Assembly (NCBI RefSeq): GCF_050948175.1
Contig: NC_135201.1
Span: 7,812,001-7,876,000, forward strand
DNA length: 64,000 nt
Reading direction: 5' to 3'
Source: Xylocopa sonorina
Taxonomy: Eukaryota > Arthropoda > Insecta > Hymenoptera > Apidae
The translations under genes were made by a program, and so were the position numbers. Positions 36,672 through 49,487 of the stretch are shown piece by piece. Below the pieces are notes generated by a model that saw only the letters and a list, made by a program, of their open reading frames with translations, had not been told where the DNA came from and did not search any database. How positions within the stretch are numbered: position 1 is the stretch's first letter; every line of letters begins with the position of its first letter.

Positions 36672-39003
36672 ATGACCGTAAAAAATACAAAGACGAAATT
36701 GGTTCCGCCGGACGGAGGATGGGGATGGGTGGTTCTTGGTTCGGCTTTAATCGTAAATTTGCTTATTCCTGGCACCGTGAAGTCATTCGGTGTCCTTTTC
36801 GTCGAGTTTCTTCACGTTTTCAAAGCCTCGTCGACTGCCGCCTCCTGGATGCCAGCTTTATGTTACTTTTTATACAACTCCTTAGGTAAACCGAGTTTCT
36901 GCGTCGTGTATTTTTCAAAGTACAATATAAATCGGTACGAATAATGCGAAAAATACTTTTTAGGTCCACTATCGAGCGTCTTATCGACCAAGTACTCTTA
37001 CAAAACGGTAACCATCATCGGTGGCGCTTTTGCGGCTTGCGGAATGATGTCGAGTTATTTTGCTAACTCAGTTTCCTATTTATATGTCAGGTATGATACA
37101 ATTACTTTTAGAATTGTAATACTTTACTTATTACTTGTAATAATTAAAAAAAACTATGGGTCGCGTTATGGATTTAGGCGCCAGACGATATACAAATTGC
37201 CAGCGAAAAGTTCGATGCGTATGGCGGGTTGTTCGTTAACAGGGGCAACGATAATCAGTTTTAAACTCTTATGTGATTGCAGCTACGGCTTGATGGTTGG
37301 AATTGGAGCCGGGTTAACGTTTCCACCTACAGTGTATATTGTGACTGCATACTTTGAACGACTTCGCGGTTTCGCAAATGGTCTGTGCATCTCTGGGAGT
37401 GCAATTGGAACTATCATACTACCGCCGTTCCTTCAATATCTTCTCGATTGTTTCGGATACAGGTAACAAATGATTTGACAACTCTTACAGGACGTAAATT
37501 ACTCTTCTAAAATAAATCTCCAACTGTAATATATCTTTGTATTAATATTAAAGTCGATATTTGAATTTTCTCAGAGGCGCAGTATTGATCATGGGTGGGC
37601 TCACGTTGAACACATTGGTTTGTGGTTTATTATACCACCCAGTCGAACAGCATATGATTGCAGTACCCATAGAAGGTGGAATCGATAATGAGGGATTAAG
37701 TATAGATGAGCCAGTGCTTGATAAGAAAAAACCAAAAGGTAACTTGAAATTATTCAAACGTACAGTATATTTATGGATGTAATCTAGTCTAGATAGTTAA
37801 AAGAAGTGTTTAAGTTCAATAGTTCTGTTTGATCAGAAATGGTGACAAAAATCAACTCGAAACTAATTGTCTAAACTAGAATACTCCTCTAGTAAATAGT
37901 AATCGAACGATAGTAGACTAGAACACTCGTTTGTATCCTTCAATAACGCAGTAACCGCAACTACTGAAAATGAAACGTTATGCTGTGACACAAGATCAAA
38001 GAGCAAAGGAACCAGTGAAGCTGGAAGTGCAGTGAGTGACTCGAAAGGAAATCAGTGCGAAGGCGAAGGTAAAAACGAAGATGCGATCGAGGATAAAGAA
38101 AGTGAAACGACAAAAGAAGACGCTGACGACGTGAAAGAGTCAAGTTCAAAGAAAGACAAGGAGGACATTATAAATGACCAGAATACGGATTCGCTACGAC
38201 GAGGAAGTTGCTTGTCTGAAATTAAATTAACACCTCATAAATCCAAAACCGTGTGTCGGGAGCTAATTAACCTTTCGCAAAGTAAGAGCAAAGACGAAAA
38301 ATTGTACGAACATCCGAAGAAAGAATTTGGAGAATTGTCAGAGAAATCATCATCCAAGACATCGTTGTCCAAAGACGAGAATACGGGTAAACGACAATTT
38401 TTTGACCTAAGCGTACTTAGGGATCCGATCTACTTAGTGATTCTTATTTCAAACTCTACCTCAGCTATCAGCAACACTAACTTTATGATTCTACTACCTT
38501 CTTATGCGATTTCGCAAGGTTTCGATAAAAACTCCTCCGCGTTACTCTTGTCCGTTGTCTCTGCCCTCGATTTAGTTGGACGGATTAGTGGCGCTTCGTT
38601 ATCGGACATTGATTTTGTGCCAAAGTATTATTACTTCGTTGGTGGGCTTGGTACCAGCGGGATAGCATTAGCCTTGTTACCCATGGCGACGAGTTACACT
38701 ATGCTCTCCTTCTTCTGCGCGCTGTTCGGTTTGTCCTCAGGCATGTACATCGGTATCACGACAGTGATCTTGGCGGATATGCTTGGGACAGAAAAGCTCA
38801 GCTCGTCCTACGGAATATCCTTGTTCGTTAACGGGGTTCTCCAGTTAATCGGTCCGCCAATTTGTGGTGTTGTATTCGAGACAGTAGGAACGTACAAACC
38901 CATTTTCTTAACTTTTGGTATTATACTTATTCTTGGTACCGCATTATGGGCAGCCGTGCCTCTTATAAAGAGGAGTCACAAAAAGGCGTTACAGGTTGTA
39001 TAA
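36672..39003 (+). CDS. Monocarboxylate transporter-like protein (SLC16, MFS)
   Basis: A proton-linked monocarboxylate transporter-type member of the major facilitator superfamily in the plasma membrane. The exons are 36672-36885, 36964-37090, 37283-37462, 37575-37738 and 37952-39003, in phase, giving 578 residues. The MCT signature PPDGGWGWVV is at 12-21, leading into TM1. Six membrane segments follow to about residue 205, including RGFANGLCISGSAIG between TM4 and TM5. Then comes a long charged, Lys/Glu/Ser-rich cytoplasmic loop (about 210-360) and six more segments starting at DPIYLVILISNS, as expected for a 6+6 MCT. The C-terminus is short (KRSHKKALQVV). The substrate cannot be read from sequence, and the family has many insect paralogues, so I give no symbol. 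An acceptor at 36626-36628 suggests an upstream untranslated exon. Confidence 0.92.
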
Positions 39004-42000
39004 CATTTCGTAATTATTAGTTTTATAGGATGAATCAATATTGCACAACTTTAGACTTATTAAGTATTATAGACTTTTTAATATCAGCATCATAACTGCC
39101 ATCTAAACGATAATGTATGTTTTTAGAAAAATTTGCCGTTCTTAACCATTCGAAGTTGGCGATTAATATCCTTTTTCTTTTCTCAGAAACGTATAGCGAT
39201 ACATCGATAGTATTACTATTCTTTCGAATGTCGATACTAAGACACTTTATGTATATTGGTGTGACTAAAGGATCGGTCCGTATATTTTTTAATAATTTAC
39301 GGTTATTCTCTTAATTGAATTATTTGATACACATGATCGTGCGTGTGAATGAGCGTATACTATGAGGTTGACGATCAAATTATGATGAAATTACGATCAG
39401 AATAGAGATTGATACGACAAAAATGTATATTGTAAAATAAGAAGTGCTTAGTTATTGCCATATATTTATCACATTGCATACATTCCATAATGAATAACGC
39501 AACGAACAATTATAGCAATAATTGAACAATTATTTTAATATAGCATAGTATAGTAATGCATGAAAGTAAGATCGTCACGATATTTTTAAAAGTTTAGTAT
39601 TTTTCTTTTTAGGTGTTTCGCTGAAATCAACGAGATCGCCTAAAAAATACTAAATATTTAACAAATACATGTAAATAGTATGACAGAAATGATTCGTACT
39701 GATAATTAAATTAAATGAAAACAAAAGGAAAGAATGAAATATAAATTTTTTAGAATTTTACAATCGCACACCAAAGTTCTGTCTCGCTGTTATACTATTA
39801 TCAGCTTTCAAGAATTTTTTGGTTGCTTCAACTTGATGGAGTGTTAATTTTATCTGTCATTATGCTATACAGTACAATTTGGGTACTATGCGTTACCGAG
39901 TGTTTCGAAAAAGTATCGTACGTTAATAAATATTAAGTAGAATTGTTATTGTGCAATATTTTTACAATTACTAGCGTCTTTTTTTAATAGTACTCTATAT
40001 ATACATGGACATAATTTTAATAATGAACGTCTATTTTTATAGATTTTGTTAGTATTAAGGGGTATCCTACTTTAGACTGGTCACATTAAGGCTTTCACAT
40101 TTCGTATTTAACGTTTCTAGTTTGAAACAAAAAAAAAGTAACAATTTCTCTAAACAAATATATTATAAAACGTTAATAAAATAAAACATTCGTAAGGTAA
40201 CTGTTTTTGCTAAAAAGGCAGAGATGAACTCTTCCGACCTTTTAAAGTACAATACTCCATATACCAAATACTCAATTCTTTGTATTTATGTTAAGCTGTA
40301 AATTATCGTATGCATAATGATTATCGATAACCTGGATTTCTGTGCACACGTGTCGTGGTAAAAATTAATTCTTTTTTTAATTTTTATACAAACTCCACTG
40401 TGTCAATCTATAACACATTAGGTAATATTTAATTTAAGATTTATCTACGTACATGTATGTCTTGTAAGGAACAGGAAAACCTAATTATATATACACATAT
40501 TCTCTTTTTAAATAATATGAAGAGAATTTTTGTATTAATGTAATATCTCAGAAAACTCAAATCGAAGTGCTAGACATAAGTTATTCGCGTAGCTCATTGC
40601 ACGTAATTCCTTTAAAGAATATATTTCGTTATATTCGAAGACTAGATATCATAAAAAACTTGTAAGAGAAACTATGTAAAAATTAGTCCCTCAGATGGTA
40701 TGAGTCCAACATCTATAGTGCAGATACACAGATTCAAGACAATTACCTCATCACAGGGGCCTTGAGAATGTGATATGATACTAGTCTATGTTCATATAAC
40801 TGTAATTCAATAACAATCCTTAGCTTGTGATGAATTTGGATTTTGTTTCACTATTTGTTATATTATGTCTATCACTCTCGATTATGGGACCAAATATTTT
40901 AATACCGCTATTCATTGTTCAAGTCTCGTTTCCTGAAAAATAACTGGGTCGTTCAGAAAATTTATGGTTTTCGTAACAGTGCATGTTTCGTAACAGGATG
41001 CAACTTAAGTGTCATAAATTTAGTTTTTATATTCGTATGCCGTTTATAGTTTACGTCAAACGATCTGTAAAATAATATGCAGTAAGCTCAAATGTTATGG
41101 TAAAAGAGAAAAGAACAGAAAGTGAAATGTAAGAGGAAAAGAAAGAGGAAAAATCAGAAAGTATTATCGTATGTATTTTCACCTAAAATAAAGAGAATTA
41201 TGTCTGTGTATAACTTTTTTATATCCAATATTGTATGTAAAATATTTTAGAACAGCTTCCTTAACAATTCAATTATTTGCGAAACGAAAATTTAAAAAAG
41301 CAAGAAAAAATTCACTTCCTTTTTTTCTGGGAACCTACAGGGTAATTTTCTTTGCTATTTTTGCAAATTGGACCTAGGTTTATATGAACATGTTTGTTGC
41401 TTTTGAGGTGTAGTATCAGCTGTAAAAATTAGAGGAAACTTAAGTTCGAAAATAGAGGGGATAAAAGAAAGTTGTTAATATTATTAAAAAAAATTAGTGA
41501 CTGATTCTAGATATTGCAGCCAAAGTATTATTAGCTACACATATGATTATTTTAACGATACTACCTTAAGCAATTTATGGCAGTTGTTTAAATTCTTTTT
41601 CATCTAGAATTTGTAATTCTACAGTTTTTAAAGGTTTTGAATTAACAAATTCTAATACTGCTACATAAAAATATACTTAACTATTCCCTTTAATACTACG
41701 TTATATTTACATTACATTTCATTACTCTAATTTATCTAACTATACAATACATCTTTAATAAATATTACAATATTGCAAATGTTTCAGTAATCTCTCGTAT
41801 AATACAACTTTTTCTCACTACGGCCATATATATCTGTCTATTCGTGAAAAATATAATCGATATGAAAATAGGTGTGCGATATCCTATTGTTTCCATTCTT
41901 TATTAATCTTAAACAAATATTGTAGAATTATGTAAGCATCGTCGAAGATATTGCAGCTGTTATATGTTATTTAAAATAAAAAAAAGTACGGGATTATACT

Positions 42001-42807
42001 TTTATTCCATCTCTGATCAATATCATATTTACGAACATTTTTCTTTAAGATACGGACGAACATATAGTGTGAACGTGTTTTGTTGAAACTTTTATTGTTT
42101 AATAATCACTATTGTATCGTTAACTATTACTTATCAATTGTGTACCTCAGATTATGACCACTGCAAAGACAAAATACAGTATTTTCCTCCTTTTTTTTAA
42201 ATCAAATATATGCATAGACGAATGCAATTAAATAATTCATCCCAATGGAGCAAGGTTTGCAATCTATGTAATAACAGGAATAGTAAACGTGTTCAAAATT
42301 GAAGTTCGAAGAAAATATTGACAGTCTGAAGTTTTACGTAGAATTGTTATTTTACGATTGTAATATTAATTTTAAGTAGACTATATTCCAGAAAAATATA
42401 TTACAGTAATAACGGATGTCTCAAAGAGCATCGTAACGATAATATATATTACAATCGAATATTACAATCTATGAAATAAATATTTATAGACTTTTTCTAT
42501 ACACCTCTACAGATTTTCTCTCCTGGCGCGCACTAATAATACATACATAGGAATAAATTATTTACAAAACTTATTTTTAAAACCTCGAATCACCTATTAA
42601 GTGGAATTTTTTTAAAGAAAAATGTAAGTAGCGAATGGGACATCGCGCTAAATGCTAGTTTTTAAGTATCGTTCAGTACTTACTCTTGTATGGTAACAGT
42701 GACGAAATTGTACGACGAACTTCTCCTCAAGTTGTTCCGCGCAAGGAAACGTGATGCGGGATTCGGGAGGATTCCCAAACATCATTTGTGAAAAATAAGC
42801 GTGGTGA
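39004..42807. other. Convergent 3' flanks of SLC16 and RGS7
   Basis: Very AT-rich, non-coding DNA between two genes transcribed toward each other. It probably holds both 3' UTRs. I see no RNA gene or repeat beyond short A/T runs. The open frame at 39117-39314 is not supported. Confidence 0.5.
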
Positions 42808-45503
42808 TTACGACGTGGCTGTGTCCCTGCGGCCGCTGAACGACACGATGGAACGAATACCTTTTACTGAAGTCTGAAATAATTGAACAAAAGATACAAT
42901 TTTATTAACAAACAAAACCACATATATAACTGTTTCAGAATTAAGGAAGGAAATATGAACGTTTATAGGTTTTATAATCTTGATGATAAATGATGACGAC
43001 GATGGCAAAAATTATGAAATAAAATAGTAGTTATATAAGTACTGCACGTTGAGGTATTATTGCTTGTAGCATTGCACTAATGCGTTAATATATAATTTAT
43101 AAATAATATATTGACCTTTTTCTTCGAGCCACTGAGAAAATCCTTATACATTTCCGAGCGAAGGTACCTCGAATAGCTATCACTCTTCATCAGATGATAA
43201 ACGTGGGCCTAAAATTTAATGGCATAGAATATTACTCTTATTACCGTTTTCCATCGTTCAGTTTTTAAGTCTTCAATGCATTTCTACATCTAACTCTAAC
43301 GAAAATGTTTTGTTTATGACTTGTACCGCTGCTATGTCGAAACACCATCGATCAGGTTTCTGCAAATTCTTCTTCGTTATCTCGTAGGACTGAGAATCGA
43401 CGTTAATTGGACAACTAGCGTCTGGACCAAGAAATTCATTCCAGATCTCGTTTACCTTAGTCTGAACTTCTTTCTGTGGTAATGTTTTCAACTCTTGCAC
43501 AGCTTCCCAAAATCTATGTGCGTGAATGAAAAATTTGAATTTTCGCTGAACCATCTGGACTAAAATGCTTTCCTAATATAGTAAAATTAATAAAAACTTA
43601 CTTTAAATTTTCACCGCTGAACTCTTTATCCAGAAAACGTGTAAACTGTTCTCTACCAACAGGATCTTGTAACAATTCTTGAAGACTAAAAGCCCACCTC
43701 TTTACTCTCCTAGTGGATACTTCTTTCCTGCGTAAAGAAACTCAAATTTATTACCAGAATAACGTCAAGAAAAAAAAGCATACATACATATGGCAAAATT
43801 TGGAAATGTACGTACGCTAATTTATCTTGCTCCCACATTTCAGAATTATCTGATATCCACGGATTCGTGAGTTCAGGTTGTATAAAAAAAGGATCATACT
43901 CTATATACTGCTCAAAATATGCAATTAAACTGGAATAATTGAAAGTAAAAAATAGTTAAGAGCCAGCTTCGGCAAGAATTTAATATAAACATTTAATAAT
44001 ATTTACTTACGCCTCAGAAACTTTTGAAACTTTTGTGCTCGATCTATCTAATCTAGCTTTCAACACTTCTATCTCTTTACTTAGCGTTTCTATCAAAGAC
44101 ACCGTACACGGCTCTGATTGCGAAGGAATATCAGTACTAGCTATACCTAATTGTAGATGTTTGCTCGATTTCGAAACTGGCCTATAACTACGACATGCTT
44201 TCTTAATATCCATTTCCGTTGTGTTAACACATCCAGGCTAAAAATATACATTATAATACTTCATCAAATATGATGTCAATACTTTATTGTTTACTATTTT
44301 ATACGTTTAATTTAATTTATTTCACGTTCTATGTAAATATATATAATTACGCGTGTTATTACCATTGGCCTGTACACGTCCCAAAAAGCTCTTTCTTGAC
44401 TGTCTAGTACCTTTCTTTCTAATTTATCACGTTTTTTGTCAACTTTACTTTGTGCTTCAGCTTGCATAAAGATAAATTCCCATTTTCTTGAAAACATTTT
44501 TTGTAACTTGGCCAAATTCTCAGCCTCGTAATCTGCTAATTCTAGACGAGTTTTGTTTTGCATCGTTCGTTTGCATAAATAAACAGCTGGAATATTGAAA
44601 ATAAAATATAATTTTCTTTAAATCTATGTACATTTGTGTAAATTGGACTCTAGAAAAAATATTGATTTTAGGTCAATCAAATTGGTACTAATCAAACAAA
44701 ATGTCATACCATAGTCAGTATTTTCTGGTTCCCAACAATTTGATGGCCAAAAATATGGTGTTTGAAACCTATAGAAAGTATTATCATTTTTTACGGTAAG
44801 GCAGTGGTCGTCAATAGGGAAGAAATATCCATGAGATGCCATAAGATGTGCCACGTGAAGTGCCTCTATTATATCAATTATATTGTTAATTAATTATAAT
44901 TATAAATGCAACTTTGAATAAGATTTTATGTATAATTTTGATATTATTATATTTTGATATTTTCACATACCTTGATCATCTATAGCCATGGTCTTCATCA
45001 TCCATGATATTAAATCTGTGCCTGAAACAACAGATAATTACGTTACGCAAAATGAAACAAAACTATAAAAGAACTTTAAAGAAAACCATAATATATTACC
45101 AGTAAAGACAGAAGGCGTTTTTGTCATAAAATTCTTTACCGTTTTTACTGGAACGCCTGTAACTTCATCCGACATTTTTTCTACGATAGCTTCCATCTAA
45201 AGTACATGTATACGCAAAATTACAGAACGGACATTAACAGTAAACATAGTATCTAACAATTTTGGGAAATATTAGACAAATTACTTTCTGATACACAAGG
45301 TAATTAGGTGTATCTTCGGCACATGAGGCAGTGATATGATATGTGGGGCTACCAGGAGATTTGTCGACTGCATCACCATTTTGATTGTTACATTGATTCA
45401 CTTGATTATCTCTAGTTCTATACCGATCAACTGTCCCGCCAATGTCACTATTTTCACCTGGCTTTCGGCGGCATGCCGATTGTTCAGAATTCATAGTTAC
45501 CAT
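42808..45503 (-). CDS. RGS7-type (R7 family) regulator of G-protein signalling
   Basis: A GTPase-activating protein for Gi/o alpha subunits in neurons that works as an obligate complex with Gbeta5. The exons, in transcript order, are 45503-45285, 45196-45100, 45021-44971, 44865-44710, 44586-44363, 44237-44011, 43929-43816, 43727-43602, 43513-43327, 43208-43116 and 42873-42808. All phases agree, giving 519 residues. After a divergent N-terminus of about 65 residues come the DEP domain (about 70-155, SHGYFFPIDDH), the DHEX linker with YFWPSNCWEPENTDY and KVDKKRDKLERK, the GGL domain (about 290-360, with the hallmark NPW in LTNPWISDN), and the RGS domain (about 375-497: DPVGREQF, GENLKFWEAV, YHLMKSDSYSRYLRSEMY). 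A basic 22-residue tail follows. The first in-frame ATG is at 45503; a second, at 45494, is possible. A TAG acceptor-like site just upstream suggests an untranslated 5' exon. Confidence 0.95.
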
Positions 45504-48215
45504 ATCCACGCTAATCAAACGTTCAAAATAAAATGTTATGTCATGGAAACCATTTATATAAAGTCCAGGAAATATAAAAGGAACCGTACCTCAAAGTAGT
45601 TTATTTTCCATGTCACGAATAAAACAGCAGTGTCTTGTTTAGATTACATTTATCAGGATCTGAGCCGATATCCGATGAATTGACCACTCAGTGTCCCAAA
45701 GTCATTCCAATCATACATTTCAGTAAGATGACACAGGAACGGCTGATAAAAATAAAAATATATACAAATTGAACACTTTCTCGCATTCGTTACAATTCCA
45801 TAAATGAAATCTAGACACGATTTACACAAAAAATTCTACTTTAGCAGAAGTACGAATTAATTGGCAGCAGTATTACCAATTTTTCAGAACAAGAACCAAA
45901 CTGCAGAATGATCAACAATGCCGATCACACATCCTCCTTCGACAGGCAGATTTTCTATTGAAAATAACAGTTCTGTTTTCTCACGTAGAATGATATTCGC
46001 TGTTAATGTTTCACGATCGATTCCAAAGCTTTTCCCGAAGCCGAACTATATTCGAAACACAAATCTTTCTCATTACACGATCAATATTCCAAAATCACAA
46101 CACATGAGCGTTCCATGCTCCGCAAGATTTACGTTCGTAGAAGACTTACGTTTCGAATAGACCATTCTAATCGTTTGACAGATGGCAAGAATTATGTTAC
46201 GTTCGTTCGTGGATTAACAATAAATCGTTTGTGCCACAGAATGAAACAAAAGATGTTTTTAGCAACCGCGATTCCTTTGTATAGCCCAAAGCACGACTGC
46301 GCGTACGATTTCACGTTGCTGCAACGATGGAGGAAATTAAATAACATTTCTGTTCTAAATAAACGGATGCGAAATAATTCACGTGCACAAGGAACTGAAA
46401 TTATTAACAAAATGTTTTTATAAAAATTGCTTGCGACAGAAAGGAGGGTATTATAGTTTATTTACCGGTGAAACTGTGGCGGGAAATTTCAAGGTCGAGT
46501 GAACTTTTTTTTTTAACAAGTCTTTACATTTCTCAATGCGAGCTAACGTGACTTCACGTTTTGTAAAATACTGAAATTTAGACAAAAATAATGGAAAGTT
46601 CTTGTATGGTTTAAATAAAAGTATGAATAATACAGCAATGTATTGTAGTTACTATAAAATTATTAAACTTGCAACATGTTAGTAAACCAACTTTATTCTT
46701 TCATTTCTCGATGCGATAAAATTCTTAATAAATTCAATTCCTTCTCAATATATAAATTATACATAATTCATTTCACGATATAAGCGCACACATTTCATGT
46801 GCACGCGCATTCTATGCGAACTTAATGTGCACATTGTGCACACACGCACGTACATACATATATGAAAAATAATTGAAATCCTGTATTAATATTGCTAAAT
46901 TAACGGCAATGTTCCTTTAAAGAAATCTTTCTGTTTCGTTTAAGAAAGTCTCACATTTATGGAAAATACAAATGTTGCCAATCACAACTGTTAACTTTTA
47001 ATTATTTTGTAATCCTTCGTTCGCTAATGAAACATATTTATATTGAAAGAAATATAGTTAAAAATTATTAATTTATTCATTACCCTTGCTTCCGCAGAGT
47101 TGTCATTAATTATAAAATAATACTTTAAAGTTTTGTATCGTATAAATTTTATCACTTTTTTTTTTGTTTATTGAATAGAAACAAATTTTGAAATTACGAA
47201 TATATGTACAAAAGACAATGTAGATGTAAAACATAATTTATGGGTTATTGATCATTGGTGTTAATAAATTTTTAGCATAGATCGATGAATTAATAAAATT
47301 ACATTCATGTATCACGTCAATTTCATTCTTCCTTCCCTTAGCAAGTTGTATTCTATTAACATACTCATAGAAATAACATATTAAAGAAAAGCTTTATGAA
47401 TATACAATATAACAAATATACATTTTTGAATAGCAAAGACTCAAGTCTAAGTTCATTGACTTACAGTTAAGTCAGAAACTCCTTATTCTGTACTTATATG
47501 TAATAAAAATATATTATGTCAATATTGAAATCGTTTACAATCCATAAATAAAAATCTGATGTTACGTATAACAATTTCACTAATACTTTCCTTTTTTTTT
47601 TCAATAACTGAAACCTCTTTTCAAAAGTAACAATGTATTCCATGATGTGCGTCTAATATGAGTGTGTATACATTGTTTAAATTATGTTTCATATACACAC
47701 GCCCATGTACACGCGTAATAGTACAATATTACAATTATATACATCCATCTCTACATTATGCACAACTTCGATTATGTGCAAATCATTTGGAAAGCTAAAG
47801 TTAGCGATAACACATTTAAATAATTATGGTTTTGAACTATATTTCGAAATATCAAAATAGCCACCGTTAGATCTTAAAACTTTGTTGTGACATCTGTATG
47901 TCCGTTATAAATCTTTTCTTTTAATTCACACTATAATATATAAGATAGATCAAAATTGTTTTCTAGACTAGAATCAACCACGTACTAACATTATTCTTAA
48001 TACACATAGATACGCGTACAAGGTCCTGTATTTTATGTATTCGATCTTCTCCGTTCGTCGATCTAAATCTCCAAACTGTAGCTGAACGAAACTAATGTAC
48101 AAAACACTGCAAATTGTCTATATACAACAACATTTATAAGATTTATCTATACGTTTTCTTTTGTACAATATCCTGGGACAAATCTACGATCTGATCCTCT
48201 TATCATTCCTACAGG

Positions 48216-48251
<36 letters not shown>

Positions 48252-48290
48252 ATTTACTGGCTATTAACAACTGTCTAATAACGCGTAGCT
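45504..48290. other. RGS7 upstream region and PPP1R37 3' flank
   Basis: Mostly AT-rich. A perfect E2F-type site (ggcgggaaa, complement tttcccgcc) lies at 46478-46486. From about 46760 to 46870 there is alternating purine-pyrimidine DNA rich in GTGCAC/CACGCAC. Open frames at 45918-46160 and 46115-46423 (+) have no recognised family. A 35-A run lies at 48216-48250. Confidence 0.45.
48216..48250 (+). repeat. Poly(A) run, 35 bp
   Basis: Uninterrupted A on the plus strand, just beyond the acidic open frame. It is either a homopolymer expansion or the tail of an old retroposed sequence. I see no retroposed body next to it. Confidence 0.9.
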
Positions 48291-48615
48291 TTAGATTCTC
48301 CATTTAGCGTATCGTTGGTACTTTGGTTCGAGATGCATTTTCAGTTGTTCGAATTCGTCAGGTTCCTCTTCATCAAAATCATAAAAGTCATTTTTTTCGA
48401 TATATCTTTTTTTCTCCTTTTCTATTTCTATGTCTTTAACAACTTGCAATTCCTCCTCTTCTCCTTTTCCTTTTCTGCTTCTTCTTCCTCCTACTTCTTC
48501 TCCTTCTTCTTCTTCTTCTTCCTCTTCTTCCTCTTCCTCTTCCTCTTCTTCTTCTTCTTCTTCTCCTTCCACATCGTTAATTTTATTTTGTGCTACAAAA
48601 ATTATTATGATCATT
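48291..48615 (-). CDS. Candidate alternative last exon of PPP1R37, acidic
   Basis: Open to a TAA stop at 48291. It reads a short hydrophobic start, then NKINDVEG, a glutamate run encoded by an imperfect TTC/TCC microsatellite (about 48490-48570), then a non-repetitive end containing DFYDFDEEEPDEFEQLKMHL and YQRYAKWRI. The non-repetitive end looks truly coding. An AAG acceptor before 48615 has the phase needed to join the donor at 49491-49490 inside the PPP1R37 stop codon: AG plus A completes an Arg codon. A better-looking TAG acceptor before 48592 has the wrong phase for that donor. It could instead belong to a separate small gene with its ATG at 48737. I do not recognise the sequence. Confidence 0.4.
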
Positions 48616-49487
48616 CTTAGAAAGTAATTCCACAATCTCGTACTTGTATATTGCATTAATTTACAATGTATGTAATAATTTGTAATAAATAAAAAAATCA
48701 CTGCTGATAAAAATTTTAATTTCTGCTTACACTGCATTATATTTTTGAAAGTTAAATGTTAAATAAATTACGTATTATATGGATAAAACTGTTACGATTT
48801 TATATTAGCATTGGAAGTATATGATATTTTTTAACTAGGGAAATTAATATGATTTCATTAACGATGGACATGAAAACTGTTATAAAAAGTGCAAGCGAGA
48901 CATAAGATAATGTTGAAATCAGCGTATATAAAAGAGAAAGCATTACTTTTGAAATAAAATACAAAGTTAGATGTAGAGTTATACAAGTTTTCCATACTTA
49001 TTATATTTTCCCAGCAGATTTAACTCATTTTATTACAAAGAAATGCATTTTATAAATTTGTACATACATGGTACATAGTCGGTCCATTTTATGTACAAAT
49101 CAATTTCTTAATTTGTCATATGATACAGCATGATAAAGGACAAGCAGTATAAAATTATTTATACTAAGTATGAGATATCAAACAAATTTTTGCATCGCAA
49201 CATATTTTACATTTTAATTTAATTGTATATGTAGTGTATTTTTTCCATTGTTCCAAACAATGATGGGAGAAAGCAATTGTTTAATAGTTGACAAGAATGT
49301 TCTTCTATGTTATTTTGCATAATTGAAATTTAAAAGTGTAATAAAAAGTATGTCGTACAAAAATGTAATCTTGAATATGTAATACACATTTTCTTTTTTT
49401 TTTTTTCAAATACCCGATATATCACCAGTGTATAATGTAATAGTGATCACAATGCAACTTTTATCAATTTTGTATGGCGTATTTTAC
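48616..49487. other. PPP1R37 3' UTR, or intron before the acidic exon
   Basis: AT-rich and non-coding. If transcripts end with the 49488 stop codon this is 3' UTR. If the donor there is used it is an intron. Confidence 0.4.

Noticed and set aside
37044..37466. 140-codon frame covering two SLC16 exons and the intron between
   Set aside because: It is a read-through of an intron that has good GT-AG signals; the spliced form restores the transporter fold.
43273..43554. RGS domain frame ending in VINKTFSLELDVEMH
   Set aside because: The end is intron read-through; splicing at 43326 to the exon at 43208 restores the conserved RGS-domain helix with YHLMKSDSY.
46115..46423. 102-codon plus-strand frame upstream of RGS7
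   Set aside because: No family recognised, and neither splice signals nor composition support it.
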